A stretch of DNA of 64,000 nucleotides. It comes from Streptomyces sp. A3M-1-3. GTDB taxonomy: Bacteria > Actinomycetota > Actinomycetes > Streptomycetales > Streptomycetaceae. Under the pieces are notes generated by a model. That model was not told the DNA's origin. It made no database searches and saw only the letters and a list, made by a program, of their open reading frames with translations. Both the position numbers and the translations under genes were made by a program. Positions 44,738 through 53,939 of the stretch are shown here, one piece after another (position 1 is the first letter of the stretch; each line of letters starts with the position of its first letter). The DNA lies in assembly GCF_024213665.1 (NCBI RefSeq), contig NZ_JANAVP010000004.1, forward strand, positions 1 through 64,000, in the 5' to 3' direction.

Positions 44738-45925
44738 TTAACCGCCCGAGGTGTCCAGCTCAGCGTCGGAGCTGACCCCCGCGCAGTCGTACGGGTCCTT
44801 CAGCCAGCCGTCCGGCAGCACGACCCGGTTGTTGCCCGACGTACGGCCGCGCGGGCCGTCCGCGCCCACCGGCCACGGCTGGTCCAGGTCGAGCTCGCTC
44901 AGATGAGCGTCGATTTCGGCGAGCGAGGAGGTGATCGCGAGCTTCTTGCGCATCTCCGAGCCGACCGAGAACCCCTTGAGGTACCAGGCCACGTGCTTAC
45001 GGAAATCGATCACTCCGCGCGTCTCGTCCCCGATCCACTCCCCCAGCAGTTCCGCGTGCCGCCGCATGACGACGGCGACCTCCTTGAGCGTCGGCGTCGC
45101 GTACACACCCGTGCCCTCGAAGGCGGCCACCAGGTCCCCGAACAGCCACGGCCGCCCCAGGCAGCCGCGCCCCACGACCACCCCGTCGCAGCCCGTCTCA
45201 CGCATCATCCGCAGCGCGTCGTCCGCCGACCAGATGTCGCCGTTGCCGAGCACCGGGATCTCCGGGACGTGCTCCTTGAGCCGCGCGATGGCGTCCCAGT
45301 CCGCCGTACCGCCGTAGTGCTGGGCTGCGGTCCGCCCGTGCAGCGCGATCGCCGTGACGCCCTCCTCGACCGCGATCCGGCCCGCGTCGAGATAGGTGGT
45401 GTGGTCGTCGTCGATGCCCTTGCGCATCTTCATCGTCACCGGCAGGTCACCGGCGCCCGCGACGGCCTCGCGCAGGATCGAGCGCAGCAGGTTCCGCTTG
45501 TACGGAAGGGCCGAGCCGCCACCCTTGCGGGTGACCTTGGGCACCGGGCAGCCGAAGTTGAGGTCGATGTGGTCGGCCAGGTTCTCGTCCACGATCATGC
45601 GGGCCGCCTTGCCGACGGTGGCCGGGTCGACCCCGTACAGCTGAATCGAGCGCGGCTCCTCGCCCTCGTCGAAGTGGACCAGCTGCATGGTCTTCTCGTT
45701 CCGCTCGACCAGCGCCCGCGTCGTGATCATCTCGCTCACGAACAGCCCCTTGCCACCGGAGGCCGCACCCATCGGGGGGCGACCCCCGAACCCCCGCACG
45801 CCTTCGGCGAATTCGCGGCAGAGGGTCCGGAACGGCGCATTGGTGATGCCGGCCATGGGAGCGAGCACCACGGGGGGCTGTACCGCGTGCGGGCCGATCG
45901 AGAGCATCGTGGACGGGGTGGTCAT
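44738..45925 (-). CDS. dusB: tRNA-dihydrouridine synthase
   Basis: A 395-residue FMN enzyme reducing uridines in tRNA D-loops. Visible are VVLAPMAGITNAPFRTLCRE (FMN-binding strand), RSIQLYGVDP, HIDLNFGCPVPKVTRKGGGS with the catalytic Cys, and IALHGRTAAQHYGGTADWD. Between CREFA and GGKGLFVSEM there is an extra block of about 17 residues (EGVRGFGGRPPMGAAS) not expected in the family, encoded by a palindromic G-rich DNA element in frame. The C-terminal extension is usual for Streptomyces. Start ATG 45925; GTG 45943 is in frame. Confidence 0.94.
   Translation of the reverse strand: MTTPSTMLSIGPHAVQPPVVLAPMAGITNAPFRTLCREFAEGVRGFGGRPPMGAASGGKGLFVSEMITTRALVERNEKTMQLVHFDEGEEPRSIQLYGVDPATVGKAARMIVDENLADHIDLNFGCPVPKVTRKGGGSALPYKRNLLRSILREAVAGAGDLPVTMKMRKGIDDDHTTYLDAGRIAVEEGVTAIALHGRTAAQHYGGTADWDAIARLKEHVPEIPVLGNGDIWSADDALRMMRETGCDGVVVGRGCLGRPWLFGDLVAAFEGTGVYATPTLKEVAVVMRRHAELLGEWIGDETRGVIDFRKHVAWYLKGFSVGSEMRKKLAITSSLAEIDAHLSELDLDQPWPVGADGPRGRTSGNNRVVLPDGWLKDPYDCAGVSSDAELDTSGG
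45757..45810 (-). repeat. REP-like palindrome inserted in frame within dusB
   Basis: TCGGGGG (45772-45778) pairs with CCCCCGA (45783-45789) around GCGA. The coding-strand sequence GGGGGTTCGGGGGTCGCCCC closely resembles the hairpin element at 18712-18737 (GGGGGTCCGGGGGTTGCCCC). Its length is a multiple of three as judged from the protein. Confidence 0.6.
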
Positions 45926-45977
45926 TCGCCCATTGTCGCGCACGGCGGGCGTCGTCAGTTAAACGTACGATTCACGC

Positions 45978-47444
45978 ATGCCCGAGACAGGCCCTCGCAG
46001 GCGGCTGCTCGTGCTGGCGATCTGCTGCATGAGCCTGCTCATCGTCAGCCTCGACAACACGGTTCTCAATGTCGCCCTGCCGTCCATGCGGAACGAGCTG
46101 GGCGCGAGCGTCGCGGGCATGCAGTGGACCATCGACGCGTACACCCTGGTCCTGGCCTCGCTGCTGATGCTGGCCGGCTCGACCGCCGACCGGATCGGCC
46201 GCCGCAAGGTCTTCAAGGCCGGTCTCGTCCTCTTCACCCTCGGCTCGCTGCTCTGCTCGCTCGCGCCCAACCTCGAATCGCTCGTCGCCTTCCGCATGGT
46301 GCAGGCGGTCGGCGGCTCGATGCTCAACCCGGTGGCGATGTCGATCATCACCAACACATTCACCGAACCGCGCGAGCGCGCCCGCGCCATCGGCGTGTGG
46401 GGCGGGGTCGTCGGCATCTCCATGGCCGCCGGGCCGGTCATCGGCGGGCTCCTGGTGGACAGCGTCGGCTGGCGCTCGATCTTCTGGATCAACCTGCCGG
46501 TGGGGCTGGCCGCCCTGCTGCTCACCATCCGGTACGTCCCGGAGTCGCGCGCCCCGAAGCCGCGCCGCCCCGACCCGGTCGGGCAGCTGCTGATCATCGC
46601 GCTGCTCGGCTCACTGACGTACGCGATCATCGAGGTGCCCTCGGACGGCTGGAGCTCGCCGCTGATCGTCGGTTGCACCGCGCTCGCCGTGCTCGCACTC
46701 GTCGGCCTGCTGCTGTACGAGCCGAGGCGAGCCGAACCGCTGATCGATCTGTACTTCTTCCGCAGCGCGCCGTTCAGTGGTGCGACGATGCTCGCGGTGT
46801 CCGCCTTCGCCGCGCTGAGCGGCTTCCTCTTCATCAACACCCTCTACTTGCAGGACGTGCGCGGGCTGTCCGCCCTGAGTGCCGGGCTCTACATGCTCCC
46901 GATGGCAGGCATGGCCTTCCTCTGCGCGCCGCTGTCGGGCCGGCTGGTCGGCACCCGGGGGCCGCGGCTCCCGCTGCTGGTGGCGGGGGTGGCGATGGCC
47001 GCGAGCGGGCTGCCGTTCGCGGCGTTCGGAGCGTTCGAGGCGGAGTCCGGCGATGCGCTGATGTTCACCGGGTACATACTGTTCGGCCTCGGCTTCGGCA
47101 TGGTGAACTCGCCGATCACCAACACCTCGGTGTCCGGCATGCCGCGCGCGCAGGCCGGGGTCGCGGCAGCCGTGGCCTCGACCAGCCGGCAGATCGGCGC
47201 CACCCTCGGCGTGGCCGTGGTCGGCGCGGTCCTGGCGGCAGGGGTGAACAGCGCCCCGTCGTACGCGGCGGGGTTCGTCGACGCGAGCCTGCCCGCCTGG
47301 TGGATCATCACCGGCTGCGGCCTGGCCGTCCTGGTGGTGGGGGCGCTGACCAGCGGGCCCTGGGCGCAGGAGACCGCGCGCCGCACGGCCCGGCGGCTGG
47401 AGGCGCCGGCCGACGGCCGGACGCCGTCCTCGACCCATGCGTAA
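45978..47444 (+). CDS. MFS multidrug exporter (DHA2/EmrB-QacA type)
   Basis: A 488-residue protein with about 14 membrane helices. The family motif C-type LDNTVLNVALPSM is in helix 1; AGSTADRIGRRKVFKAGL is the loop 2-3 motif A; GGVVGISMAAGPVIGGLLV is motif C of drug/H+ antiporters in helix 5. It is divergent from dusB, with 50 bases between. A drug or metabolite exporter; no adjacent TetR-type regulator is visible. Confidence 0.94.
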   Translation: MPETGPRRRLLVLAICCMSLLIVSLDNTVLNVALPSMRNELGASVAGMQWTIDAYTLVLASLLMLAGSTADRIGRRKVFKAGLVLFTLGSLLCSLAPNLESLVAFRMVQAVGGSMLNPVAMSIITNTFTEPRERARAIGVWGGVVGISMAAGPVIGGLLVDSVGWRSIFWINLPVGLAALLLTIRYVPESRAPKPRRPDPVGQLLIIALLGSLTYAIIEVPSDGWSSPLIVGCTALAVLALVGLLLYEPRRAEPLIDLYFFRSAPFSGATMLAVSAFAALSGFLFINTLYLQDVRGLSALSAGLYMLPMAGMAFLCAPLSGRLVGTRGPRLPLLVAGVAMAASGLPFAAFGAFEAESGDALMFTGYILFGLGFGMVNSPITNTSVSGMPRAQAGVAAAVASTSRQIGATLGVAVVGAVLAAGVNSAPSYAAGFVDASLPAWWIITGCGLAVLVVGALTSGPWAQETARRTARRLEAPADGRTPSSTHA

Positions 47445-47445
47445 A

Positions 47446-47475
47446 GGCCCGGACCGGCGATGAGCGGTCCGGGCC
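47446..47475. terminator. bidirectional terminator
   Basis: GGCCCGGACCG (47446-47456) pairs perfectly with CGGTCCGGGCC (47465-47475), immediately after the MFS stop and 35 bases from the end of the convergent small gene. Confidence 0.85.
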
Positions 47476-47509
47476 CGTACGAGACCTGTAAGGGATACGA
47501 GGGAGGCGG

Positions 47510-47731
47510 TCAGTCCTGCGCGGCCGTCCGGTCGCCCGCGTTGTCCGCGTCGTCCGCGCCGGCCTGACTGGCCTCGGCCCGCTCGCGCATCTTGCGCAGC
47601 AGCTCCTGCTTGTGGTCGGCAGCGGCCTTGCGGTCGGCGTTGCGCGCCGGACCGTTGCCCTGCTGGTCGGCGCGGGACAGCTTCTTGCGCTGTCCGCCGA
47701 CGCCGAGAAGGTTGTTGCGGCTTTTGGCCAC
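47510..47731 (-). CDS. small basic DUF6243-like protein
   Basis: A 73-residue charged protein: MAKSRNNLLGVGGQRKKLSR start, then a helical KAAADHKQELLRKMRERAE stretch and an acidic tail ending DRTAAQD. The start is GTG 47731 behind GGGAGAA; the longer upstream frame is noise. It resembles a small family conserved in Streptomyces (DUF6243 from memory), function unknown. Confidence 0.75.
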   Translation of the reverse strand: MAKSRNNLLGVGGQRKKLSRADQQGNGPARNADRKAAADHKQELLRKMRERAEASQAGADDADNAGDRTAAQD

Positions 47732-47894
47732 GGGGTTCTCCCGAAGTGATGAGAAGTGATCTGCGGATTCGTCTGGTGGGGGGCGGTGCGTGACCGCCGC
47801 GCTCTCACTCGTAGATCTGGAAGAACATGCACGTGACGCTACCACTGGGCAGCTTGCGCGGTTCACCGCTTTTCTGGCGCCCGCGGGGCAGCCT

Positions 47895-48101
47895 CTATGA
47901 CTGCTGGGGGTCCACCGTCGCCTGATGTGCCTCGGCGAGGTGCTCCTCGGCCTTGAGCCAGGGCAGGAACTGCGCGCTCTTGCGCCAGCCGCAGGTGTCG
48001 CAGGTCAGCGCCTTCTGGATGCCCGCCTTCCGCACCCGTACGACATGCTCACGCCCGTGCTGGTCCCATCTGCTGACTTTGCTGGTGGTCATGGACGGCA
48101 T
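47895..48101 (-). CDS. small zinc-finger-like protein
   Basis: A 68-residue protein with one CDTC pair and a downstream HLAEAH pair (C-X2-C ... H-X4-H, 20 residues apart), consistent with a single C2H2-type zinc site. The N-terminal part is basic (KVSRWDQHGREHVVRVRKAG). Start ATG 48101 with GGAGG four bases upstream of the spacer. Possibly nucleic-acid binding; no named family recognised. It follows glyS on the opposite side of its terminator. Confidence 0.72.
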   Translation of the reverse strand: MPSMTTSKVSRWDQHGREHVVRVRKAGIQKALTCDTCGWRKSAQFLPWLKAEEHLAEAHQATVDPQQS

Positions 48102-48173
48102 CTGTGCCTCCTGGAGACGATGGGGCCCAGTGTGCTGCACAGCCCGACCGCCCCTCAGCCGTTTCCCGGAAGG

Positions 48174-48214
48174 CGAAAGCCCCCGGCTCCGTCCAGCGGA
48201 TCCGGGGACTTTCG
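48174..48214 (-). terminator. glyS terminator
   Basis: CGAAAGCCCCCGG (48174-48186) pairs with CCGGGGACTTTCG (48202-48214), with one C-A mismatch, 18 bases after the glyS stop. Confidence 0.8.
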
Positions 48215-48231
48215 CCCTGCCGTACGGGCGG

Positions 48232-49614
48232 TCAGCAGCCGAGGAGGCGGCCGCCCAGGTAGGACTGGATCTGGTCCAGCGAGACGCGCTCCTGCTTCAT
48301 GGTGTCGCGCTCGCGCACGGTCACCGCGTCGTCGTCGAGGGTGTCGAAGTCGACCGTGACGCAGAACGGCGTACCGATCTCGTCCTGGCGGCGGTAGCGG
48401 CGGCCGATGGCGCCCGCGTCATCGAACTCGATGTTCCAGTTCTTGCGCAGGTCGGTCGCCAGGCCCTTGGCCTTCGGGGACAGCTGCGGGTTGCGGGACA
48501 GCGGCAGGACCGCGACCTTGACCGGGGCCAGCCGCGGGTCGAGGCGCATCACGGTGCGCTTCTCCATGACGCCCTTGGCGTTGGGAGCCTCGTCCTCGAT
48601 GTACGCGTCGAGCATGAAGGCCAGCATGGCGCGGTTGACGCCGGCCGCCGGCTCGATGACGTACGGAGTCCAGCGCTCGCCGGCCTCCTGGTCGAAGTAC
48701 GACAGGTCCTGGCCGGAGGCCGCGGAGTGCGCCTTGAGGTCGAAGTCGGTGCGGTTGGCCACACCTTCGAGCTCGGAGAACTCATTGCCGCCGAAGTTGA
48801 AGCGGTACTCGATGTCGGCGGTGCGCTTGGAGTAGTGGGAGAGCTTCTCCTTCGGGTGCTCGTACCAGCGGATGTTCTCCTCGCGGATGCCGAGGTCGCG
48901 GTACCAGTTCCAGCGCTGCTCCATCCAGTACTCGTGCCACTGCTCGTCCTCGCCGGGCTTGACGAAGAACTCCATCTCCATCTGCTCGAACTCGCGGGTA
49001 CGGAAGATGAAGTTGCCGGGAGTGATCTCGTTGCGGAAGGACTTGCCCATCTGCGCGATACCGAACGGCGGCTTCTTGCGCGAAGTCTGCTGCACGGCGG
49101 CGAAGTTGGTGAAGATGCCCTGCGCGGTCTCCGGCCGCAGGAAGGCGCGCGAGCCGGTGTCCTGGGTCGGGCCGAGGTGCGTCTCGAGCATGCCGGAGAA
49201 CTGCTTGGGCTCGGTGAAGTGGCCCTTGGTGCCGCAGTGCGGGCAGTTGATGTCGGCGAGGCCGTTGGCGGGTTCCCGGCCGTGCTTGGCCTCGTACGCC
49301 TCGATCAGGTGGTCCGCGCGGTGCCGCTTGTGGCACGCGGTGCACTCGGTCAGCGGGTCGGAGAACGTGGCGACATGGCCGGAGGCCTCCCAGACCTCGG
49401 GAGCCAGGATCACCGACGAGTCGAGACCGACCACGTCCTCGCGCGACGTGACCAGGGCGCGCCACCACTGACGCTTGATGTTCTCCTTGAGCTCTACACC
49501 CAGCGGTCCGTAGTCCCAGGCGGCACGCTGACCGCCGTAGATCTCGCTGCACGGGTAGACGAAGCCACGGCGCTTGCTCAGGCTGACGATGGTCTCGATC
49601 TTGTCGGCGGCCAC
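48232..49614 (-). CDS. glyS: glycyl-tRNA synthetase
   Basis: A 460-residue class II synthetase of the homodimeric type. Motif 2 is [20 protein letters not shown], motif 3 ([14 protein letters not shown]) is near residue 310, and the C-terminal anticodon domain starts [15 protein letters not shown] Cys-X2-Cys ... Cys-X2-Cys pair ([20 protein letters not shown]) in the insertion may bind zinc. Length and order are as expected. Upstream is the divergent, Zur-controlled znuA gene. Confidence 0.97.
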   Translation of the reverse strand: MAADKIETIVSLSKRRGFVYPCSEIYGGQRAAWDYGPLGVELKENIKRQWWRALVTSREDVVGLDSSVILAPEVWEASGHVATFSDPLTECTACHKRHRADHLIEAYEAKHGREPANGLADINCPHCGTKGHFTEPKQFSGMLETHLGPTQDTGSRAFLRPETAQGIFTNFAAVQQTSRKKPPFGIAQMGKSFRNEITPGNFIFRTREFEQMEMEFFVKPGEDEQWHEYWMEQRWNWYRDLGIREENIRWYEHPKEKLSHYSKRTADIEYRFNFGGNEFSELEGVANRTDFDLKAHSAASGQDLSYFDQEAGERWTPYVIEPAAGVNRAMLAFMLDAYIEDEAPNAKGVMEKRTVMRLDPRLAPVKVAVLPLSRNPQLSPKAKGLATDLRKNWNIEFDDAGAIGRRYRRQDEIGTPFCVTVDFDTLDDDAVTVRERDTMKQERVSLDQIQSYLGGRLLGC

Positions 49615-49743
49615 GGTGCTCTCTTCATTACGACGGCGAACGGCGAATGGTTCAGATTACCGGCGCCCGTACCCCCCATATCAAATCGGTCCGCGTTCGA
49701 GCGGGAGGGCGGCGGGAGGGCGGGTGCCGAGTCGGACGTTTGT

Positions 49744-49780
49744 TGACAATCGTTTCCAGTTTTGTTGAAAATGAGTGTCA
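49744..49780 (+). promoter_or_regulatory. two tandem Zur-box-like sites at znuA
   Basis: TGACAATCGTTTCCA (49744-49758) and TGAAAATGAGTGTCA (49766-49780) both approximate the Zur 15-mer (TGAaAATGATTTTCA), centred 22 bases apart, and reach the znuA start. The zur gene is in the same cluster, so zinc repression is strongly suggested. Confidence 0.7.
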
Positions 49781-50778
49781 TGAACGTACGACGCCTCATA
49801 CCTGCCGCCACCATCGCCGGCTCCGTGACCCTCGGCATGGTGGCCCTGTCAGCCTGCTCCTCCTCCAGCGCGACGGGCAAGGACAGTGGCAAGTTCGACG
49901 TCGTGGCGTCGTTCTACCCGATGCAGTTCCTGGCCGAGGAGATCGGCGGTGACCATGTCGCCGTGAGCAGCCTCACCAAGCCGGGCGTCGAGCCGCACGA
50001 CCTCGAGATCACCCCGCAGCAGACTGCGGCGCTCGGCGAGGCCGACATGGTCCTCTACCTCAAGAGCCTCCAGCCCGCGGTCGACAAGGCCGTCGAGCAG
50101 GCCGCCGTGAAGAACACCGTCGACGTCGCGACCCTGACCAAGCTCGAGGAGCACGGCACCGGGCACGCGGAAGAGGAGCGCGCCGGGGACGAGCACGCCG
50201 GCGAGGAGCACGCCGAGGAAGGGCACGGCGAGGAGGGGCACGGCCACGACGAGGCCGGCGCCGACCCGCACATCTGGCTGGACCCGGCGAAGTACGCCGA
50301 GGCCGCCAAGGGCGTCGGCAAGGCCCTGGAGAAGGCCGATCCGGACCACGCGGCGGACTACAAGAAGAACACCGACGCGCTGGTCGGCAAGCTCACCGCC
50401 CTGGACACCGAGTTCAAGGACGGCCTGAAGAACACCACCACGAAGACCTTCATCACCACCCACTCCGCCTTCGGCTACCTCGCCGAGCGCTACGGGCTGG
50501 ACCAGGAGGGCATCTCCGGCCTCGACCCCGAGTCCGAGCCCAGCCCGGCCCGGATGAAGGAGCTCCAGAAGATCGCCGCGCAGGAGAAGGTCACCACCGT
50601 ATTCTTCGAGACCCTCGCCAGCGACAAGACCGCCAAGACGCTCGCCGCGGACACCGGCCTCAAGACGGACGTGCTCGACCCGCTCGAGGGAATCACCGAC
50701 AAGTCCCAGGGCGATGACTACTTCGGCGTCATGCGGGCCAACCTGGAGAACCTGAGGAAGGCGCTCGGCGCGAAGTGA
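49780..50778 (+). CDS. znuA: zinc ABC transporter substrate-binding lipoprotein
   Basis: A 332-residue cluster 9 (ZnuA-type) binding protein. The lipobox LSAC gives a lipid anchor. Zinc ligands are expected at His in KPGVEPHDLEITP, HIWLDP, and THSAFGYLAERYG, all present. A His/Glu-rich loop (about 127-165, HAEEGHGEEGHGHDEAG) is the classic zinc-capture loop. Start ATG 49780 overlaps the second Zur box; ATG 49771 is in frame. No clear ribosome site precedes either. First gene of znuACB. Confidence 0.95.
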   Translation: MNVRRLIPAATIAGSVTLGMVALSACSSSSATGKDSGKFDVVASFYPMQFLAEEIGGDHVAVSSLTKPGVEPHDLEITPQQTAALGEADMVLYLKSLQPAVDKAVEQAAVKNTVDVATLTKLEEHGTGHAEEERAGDEHAGEEHAEEGHGEEGHGHDEAGADPHIWLDPAKYAEAAKGVGKALEKADPDHAADYKKNTDALVGKLTALDTEFKDGLKNTTTKTFITTHSAFGYLAERYGLDQEGISGLDPESEPSPARMKELQKIAAQEKVTTVFFETLASDKTAKTLAADTGLKTDVLDPLEGITDKSQGDDYFGVMRANLENLRKALGAK

Positions 50779-50827
50779 GTCCCATGACAGCGGTAGTTCA
50801 GTGACAGCAGTATCGGAGGCGCGAACC

Positions 50828-51613
50828 GTGGCAGCCATGAGTCCCCCGGACCAGCCCGTCATATCCCTGCGCGGAGCCACGGCCTCGCTCGGCTCGCGTC
50901 CCGTGCTGCGCGGGGTCGACCTCACCGTGCACCAGGGTGAGGTCGTCGCGCTGCTCGGCGCCAACGGCTCCGGCAAGTCCACCGCCGTACGCGCCGTGGT
51001 GGGGCAGGTCCCGCTCTCCGGCGGCGAGCTGTCCCTCTTCGGTACGGAGTACAAACGCTTCCGGGACTGGTCGCGCATCGGCTACGTACCGCAGCGGACC
51101 ACTGCCGCGAGCGGGGTGCCCGCCACCGTGCGCGAGGTCGTCTCCGCCGGGCGGCTCGCCCGGACGAAGCTCGGGCTGCTGCGGAAGGCCGACCGGTCCG
51201 CCGTCGACCGGGCCCTGGAGCTCGTCGGTATGCGGGAGCGGGCCAAGGACTCGGTGAACGCGCTCTCCGGCGGTCAGCACCAGCGGGTGCTGATAGCCCG
51301 GGGGCTCGCCGTAGAACCCGATCTGCTGATCATGGACGAGCCGATGGCAGGAGTCGACCTGGCCAGCCAGGAGGTCCTCGCGGGCACCCTGCGCGAGCAG
51401 GTCGCTGCCGGCGTCACCGTGCTGCTCGTACTGCACGAGCTCGGCGCGCTCGAACCGCTCATCGACCGCGCGGTCGTCCTGCGCGACGGCTGCGTCGTGC
51501 ACGACGGGCCGCCCCCGGAGGCCGTCGGCCAGCACGCGCTGCCCGGCCACGACCACGTACACCCGCACGAGGCGCACCACGCCGAGCCGATCCGGACGGG
51601 GCTGCTGACCTGA
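50828..51613 (+). CDS. znuC: zinc ABC transporter ATP-binding protein
   Basis: A 261-residue ATPase. Walker A is GANGSGKST, signature ALSGGQHQR, Walker B LLIMDEPMAGVD, H-loop LVLHELG. Start GTG 50828 has GGAGG at 8 bases; GTG 50801 upstream is in frame. The C-terminus carries a His-rich tail (PGHDHVHPHEAHHAEP) that may sense or buffer zinc. It overlaps znuB by one base (TGATG). Confidence 0.94.
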   Translation: MAAMSPPDQPVISLRGATASLGSRPVLRGVDLTVHQGEVVALLGANGSGKSTAVRAVVGQVPLSGGELSLFGTEYKRFRDWSRIGYVPQRTTAASGVPATVREVVSAGRLARTKLGLLRKADRSAVDRALELVGMRERAKDSVNALSGGQHQRVLIARGLAVEPDLLIMDEPMAGVDLASQEVLAGTLREQVAAGVTVLLVLHELGALEPLIDRAVVLRDGCVVHDGPPPEAVGQHALPGHDHVHPHEAHHAEPIRTGLLT

Positions 51614-52506
51614 TGGACATCCTGACCTACGACTTCATGCAGCGGGCGCTCCTGGCCGCACTGCTCGTCGGCCTCACCGCGCCCGCCATCGGCACGTATC
51701 TCGTCCAGCGCCGCCAGGCGGTCATGGGCGACGGCATCGGCCATGTCGCCATGACCGGTGTCGCCCTCGGCTTCCTGCTGAACACCAGCCCGGTGTGGAT
51801 GGCCACGCTGGTCGCCGTCCTCGGCGCGGTCGGCATGGAGGTGATCCGCTCGCGCGGGAAGACCAGCGGTGACATCGCGCTCGCCATGCTCTTCTACGGC
51901 GGCCTGGCCGGCGGTGTCATGATCATCAACCTGGCGCCGGGCGGCTCGACGGCGAATCTCACCAGCTACCTCTTCGGCTCGATCACCACGGTGTCGAACG
52001 AGGACGTCACCGCGGTCGTGATCCTCGCCGCGTTCGTGATCGCCGTCACGCTCGGGCTGCGCAAGCAGCTGTTCGCGGTCTGCCAGGACGAGGAGTTCGC
52101 CCGGGTCACCGGCCTGCCGGTCCGGCTGCTCAATCTGCTCATGGCGGTGACCGCCGCGGTCACCGTCACGGTCGCCATGCGCATCGTCGGTCTGCTGCTG
52201 GTGAGCGCGATGATGGTGATACCGGTCGCGGCGGCCCAGCGGGTCACCCGCGGCTTCGCCGCGACGCTGGGCCTGGCAATGGGTCTCGGCGTCGCGGTCG
52301 CCGTGAGCGGCACTGTCACGACGTTCTACGTGGACGCCCCGTCCGGAGCCGCCATCGTGCTGATGGCCATCGGCGTCTTCCTGGTGCTGTCGGTGGCCGC
52401 CGCGCCACTGGCCAGAAAGCGCGCCCAGGCCGTACGGGCAGCGGAGGCGGAATGCACACTGGACATGCCCGGTTCGCGTCGTACGCACGACGATGTGAAG
52501 GTCTGA
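51613..52506 (+). CDS. znuB: zinc ABC transporter permease
   Basis: A 297-residue ABC-3 family permease with about eight hydrophobic segments. Characteristic stretches are GDGIGHVAMTGVALGFLL, SGDIALAMLFYGGLAGGV and VGLLLVSAMMVIPVAAAQ, the coupling region. Translationally coupled to znuC. The last 25 residues are cytoplasmic and charged. Confidence 0.95.
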   Translation: MDILTYDFMQRALLAALLVGLTAPAIGTYLVQRRQAVMGDGIGHVAMTGVALGFLLNTSPVWMATLVAVLGAVGMEVIRSRGKTSGDIALAMLFYGGLAGGVMIINLAPGGSTANLTSYLFGSITTVSNEDVTAVVILAAFVIAVTLGLRKQLFAVCQDEEFARVTGLPVRLLNLLMAVTAAVTVTVAMRIVGLLLVSAMMVIPVAAAQRVTRGFAATLGLAMGLGVAVAVSGTVTTFYVDAPSGAAIVLMAIGVFLVLSVAAAPLARKRAQAVRAAEAECTLDMPGSRRTHDDVKV

Positions 52507-52578
52507 CCACGTCCGACCACGGCATCGGGCCCGTGCCGCCTGGCACAATGACCCGACGGCTGATGTGAGGAGGCACCT

Positions 52579-53016
52579 GTGGCGACTGCGCCTGGCGAAA
52601 CGAACACAGCGCCAGTACGAGGACGATCGACCCGGCAGCGTGCCGCTGTGGCGGCGGCACTCGACGAGGTGGACGAGTTCCGCAGTGCCCAGGAGCTGCA
52701 CGACATGCTCAAGCACCGCGGCGACTCGGTGGGACTGACCACCGTCTACCGGACGCTCCAGTCCCTCGCCGACGCGGGCGAGGTCGACGTACTGCGCACC
52801 AGCGACGGCGAGGCCGTCTACCGGCGCTGCTCGTCCGGCGAGCACCATCACCACCTGGTGTGCCGGATGTGCGGCAAGGCGGTCGAGGTCGAGGGCCCGG
52901 CGGTGGAGAAGTGGGCCGAGGCGATCGCCGCGGACCACGGCTTCGTGAACGTCGCGCACACGGTGGAGATCTTCGGCACCTGCGCGGAGTGCGCGGCGGC
53001 GGCCGCGAAGAACTGA
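52579..53016 (+). CDS. zur: zinc uptake regulator, Fur family
   Basis: A 145-residue Fur-family repressor. The winged helix includes GDSVGLTTVYRTLQSLADAG; the metal domain has GEHHHHLVCRMCGKAVEVEG and the C-terminal FGTCAECA pair, giving the two CxxC motifs of the structural zinc site. With Zn2+ it should bind the boxes at 49744-49780 and repress znuACB. It follows znuB by 72 bases. Confidence 0.95.
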   Translation: MATAPGETNTAPVRGRSTRQRAAVAAALDEVDEFRSAQELHDMLKHRGDSVGLTTVYRTLQSLADAGEVDVLRTSDGEAVYRRCSSGEHHHHLVCRMCGKAVEVEGPAVEKWAEAIAADHGFVNVAHTVEIFGTCAECAAAAAKN

Positions 53017-53042
53017 CCGTCTCGCAATCCCGGCCCTGCCGC

Positions 53043-53088
53043 CGGTGCTGCCGGTCCTGAGTACGCGTACTCAGGACCGGCAGCACCG
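53043..53088. terminator. 46-bp perfect palindrome, bidirectional terminator
   Basis: CGGTGCTGCCGGTCCTGAGT continues to the dyad centre at 53065/53066 (GTACG|CGTAC) and is mirrored exactly to 53088: 23 bp per arm with no loop. It separates the convergent zur and uppS genes. Confidence 0.88.
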
Positions 53089-53102
53089 CTTGCTGCAGGC
53101 GG

Positions 53103-53939
53103 TCAGGCGAGCGGCTCCTGCCCGTCCACCTCGTTCGGCAGGGCCCCGCCGAAGCGGCGGTCGCGCTGGGCGAACTCCAGGCAGGCCCGCCACAGGTCGC
53201 GGCGGTCGAAGTCCGGCCACAGCACGTCCTGGAAGACCATCTCCGCGTACGCGCTCTGCCAGATCAGGTAGTTGGACGTGCGCTGCTCGCCGCTCGGGCG
53301 GACGAAGAGGTCCACATCCGGCATGTCCGGGTAGTACAGGTACTTGGCGAAGGTCTTCTCGTTCACCTTGGACGGGTCGAGCGTGCCCGCCGCGATGTCA
53401 CGCCCTATCGCCGCCGCCGCGTCCGCGATCTCGGCACGGCCGCCGTAGTTGACGCAGAAGTACAGCGTCATCGCGTCGTTGTTCTTCGTCTGCTCCTGCG
53501 CGACCTGGAGCTCCTGGACGACCGACTTCCACAGCTTCGGCATCCGGCCGGTCCAGCGGATGCGGATACCCAGCTCGTCCATCTGGTCGCGGCGGCGGCG
53601 GATGACGTCGCGGTTGAAGTTCATCAGGAAGCGGACCTCGTCGGGCGAGCGCTTCCAGTTCTCGGTGGAGAAGGCGTACAGCGAGAGGTTCTTGACGCCC
53701 ATCTCCAGACAGCCGTTGAGGACGTCGAGCACGACGGACTCACCGACCTTGTGGCCCTCGGTGCGCGGCAGCCCGCGCTCCTTGGCCCAGCGGCCGTTGC
53801 CGTCCATGACGACCGCGACGTGCTTCGGCACCAGCTCACCGGGGATCTTCGGCGGGCGCGCCCCGGAGGGGTGCGGCTCGGGTGTCTTGTACTCGCGGCG
53901 GGGGCGTCCCAGAATCCCGCGTCGTGCCATGGGGTTCAC
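53103..53939 (-). CDS. uppS: isoprenyl transferase (undecaprenyl diphosphate synthase family)
   Basis: A 278-residue cis-prenyltransferase. The catalytic [19 protein letters not shown] contains the essential Asp; [20 protein letters not shown], the [11 protein letters not shown] segment and [20 protein letters not shown] are all conserved. It elongates farnesyl diphosphate to the polyprenyl carrier for wall synthesis. Start ATG 53939 overlaps the recO stop by 4 bases. Actinobacteria often carry two such genes; chain length cannot be read here. Confidence 0.95.
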   Translation of the reverse strand: MNPMARRGILGRPRREYKTPEPHPSGARPPKIPGELVPKHVAVVMDGNGRWAKERGLPRTEGHKVGESVVLDVLNGCLEMGVKNLSLYAFSTENWKRSPDEVRFLMNFNRDVIRRRRDQMDELGIRIRWTGRMPKLWKSVVQELQVAQEQTKNNDAMTLYFCVNYGGRAEIADAAAAIGRDIAAGTLDPSKVNEKTFAKYLYYPDMPDVDLFVRPSGEQRTSNYLIWQSAYAEMVFQDVLWPDFDRRDLWRACLEFAQRDRRFGGALPNEVDGQEPLA

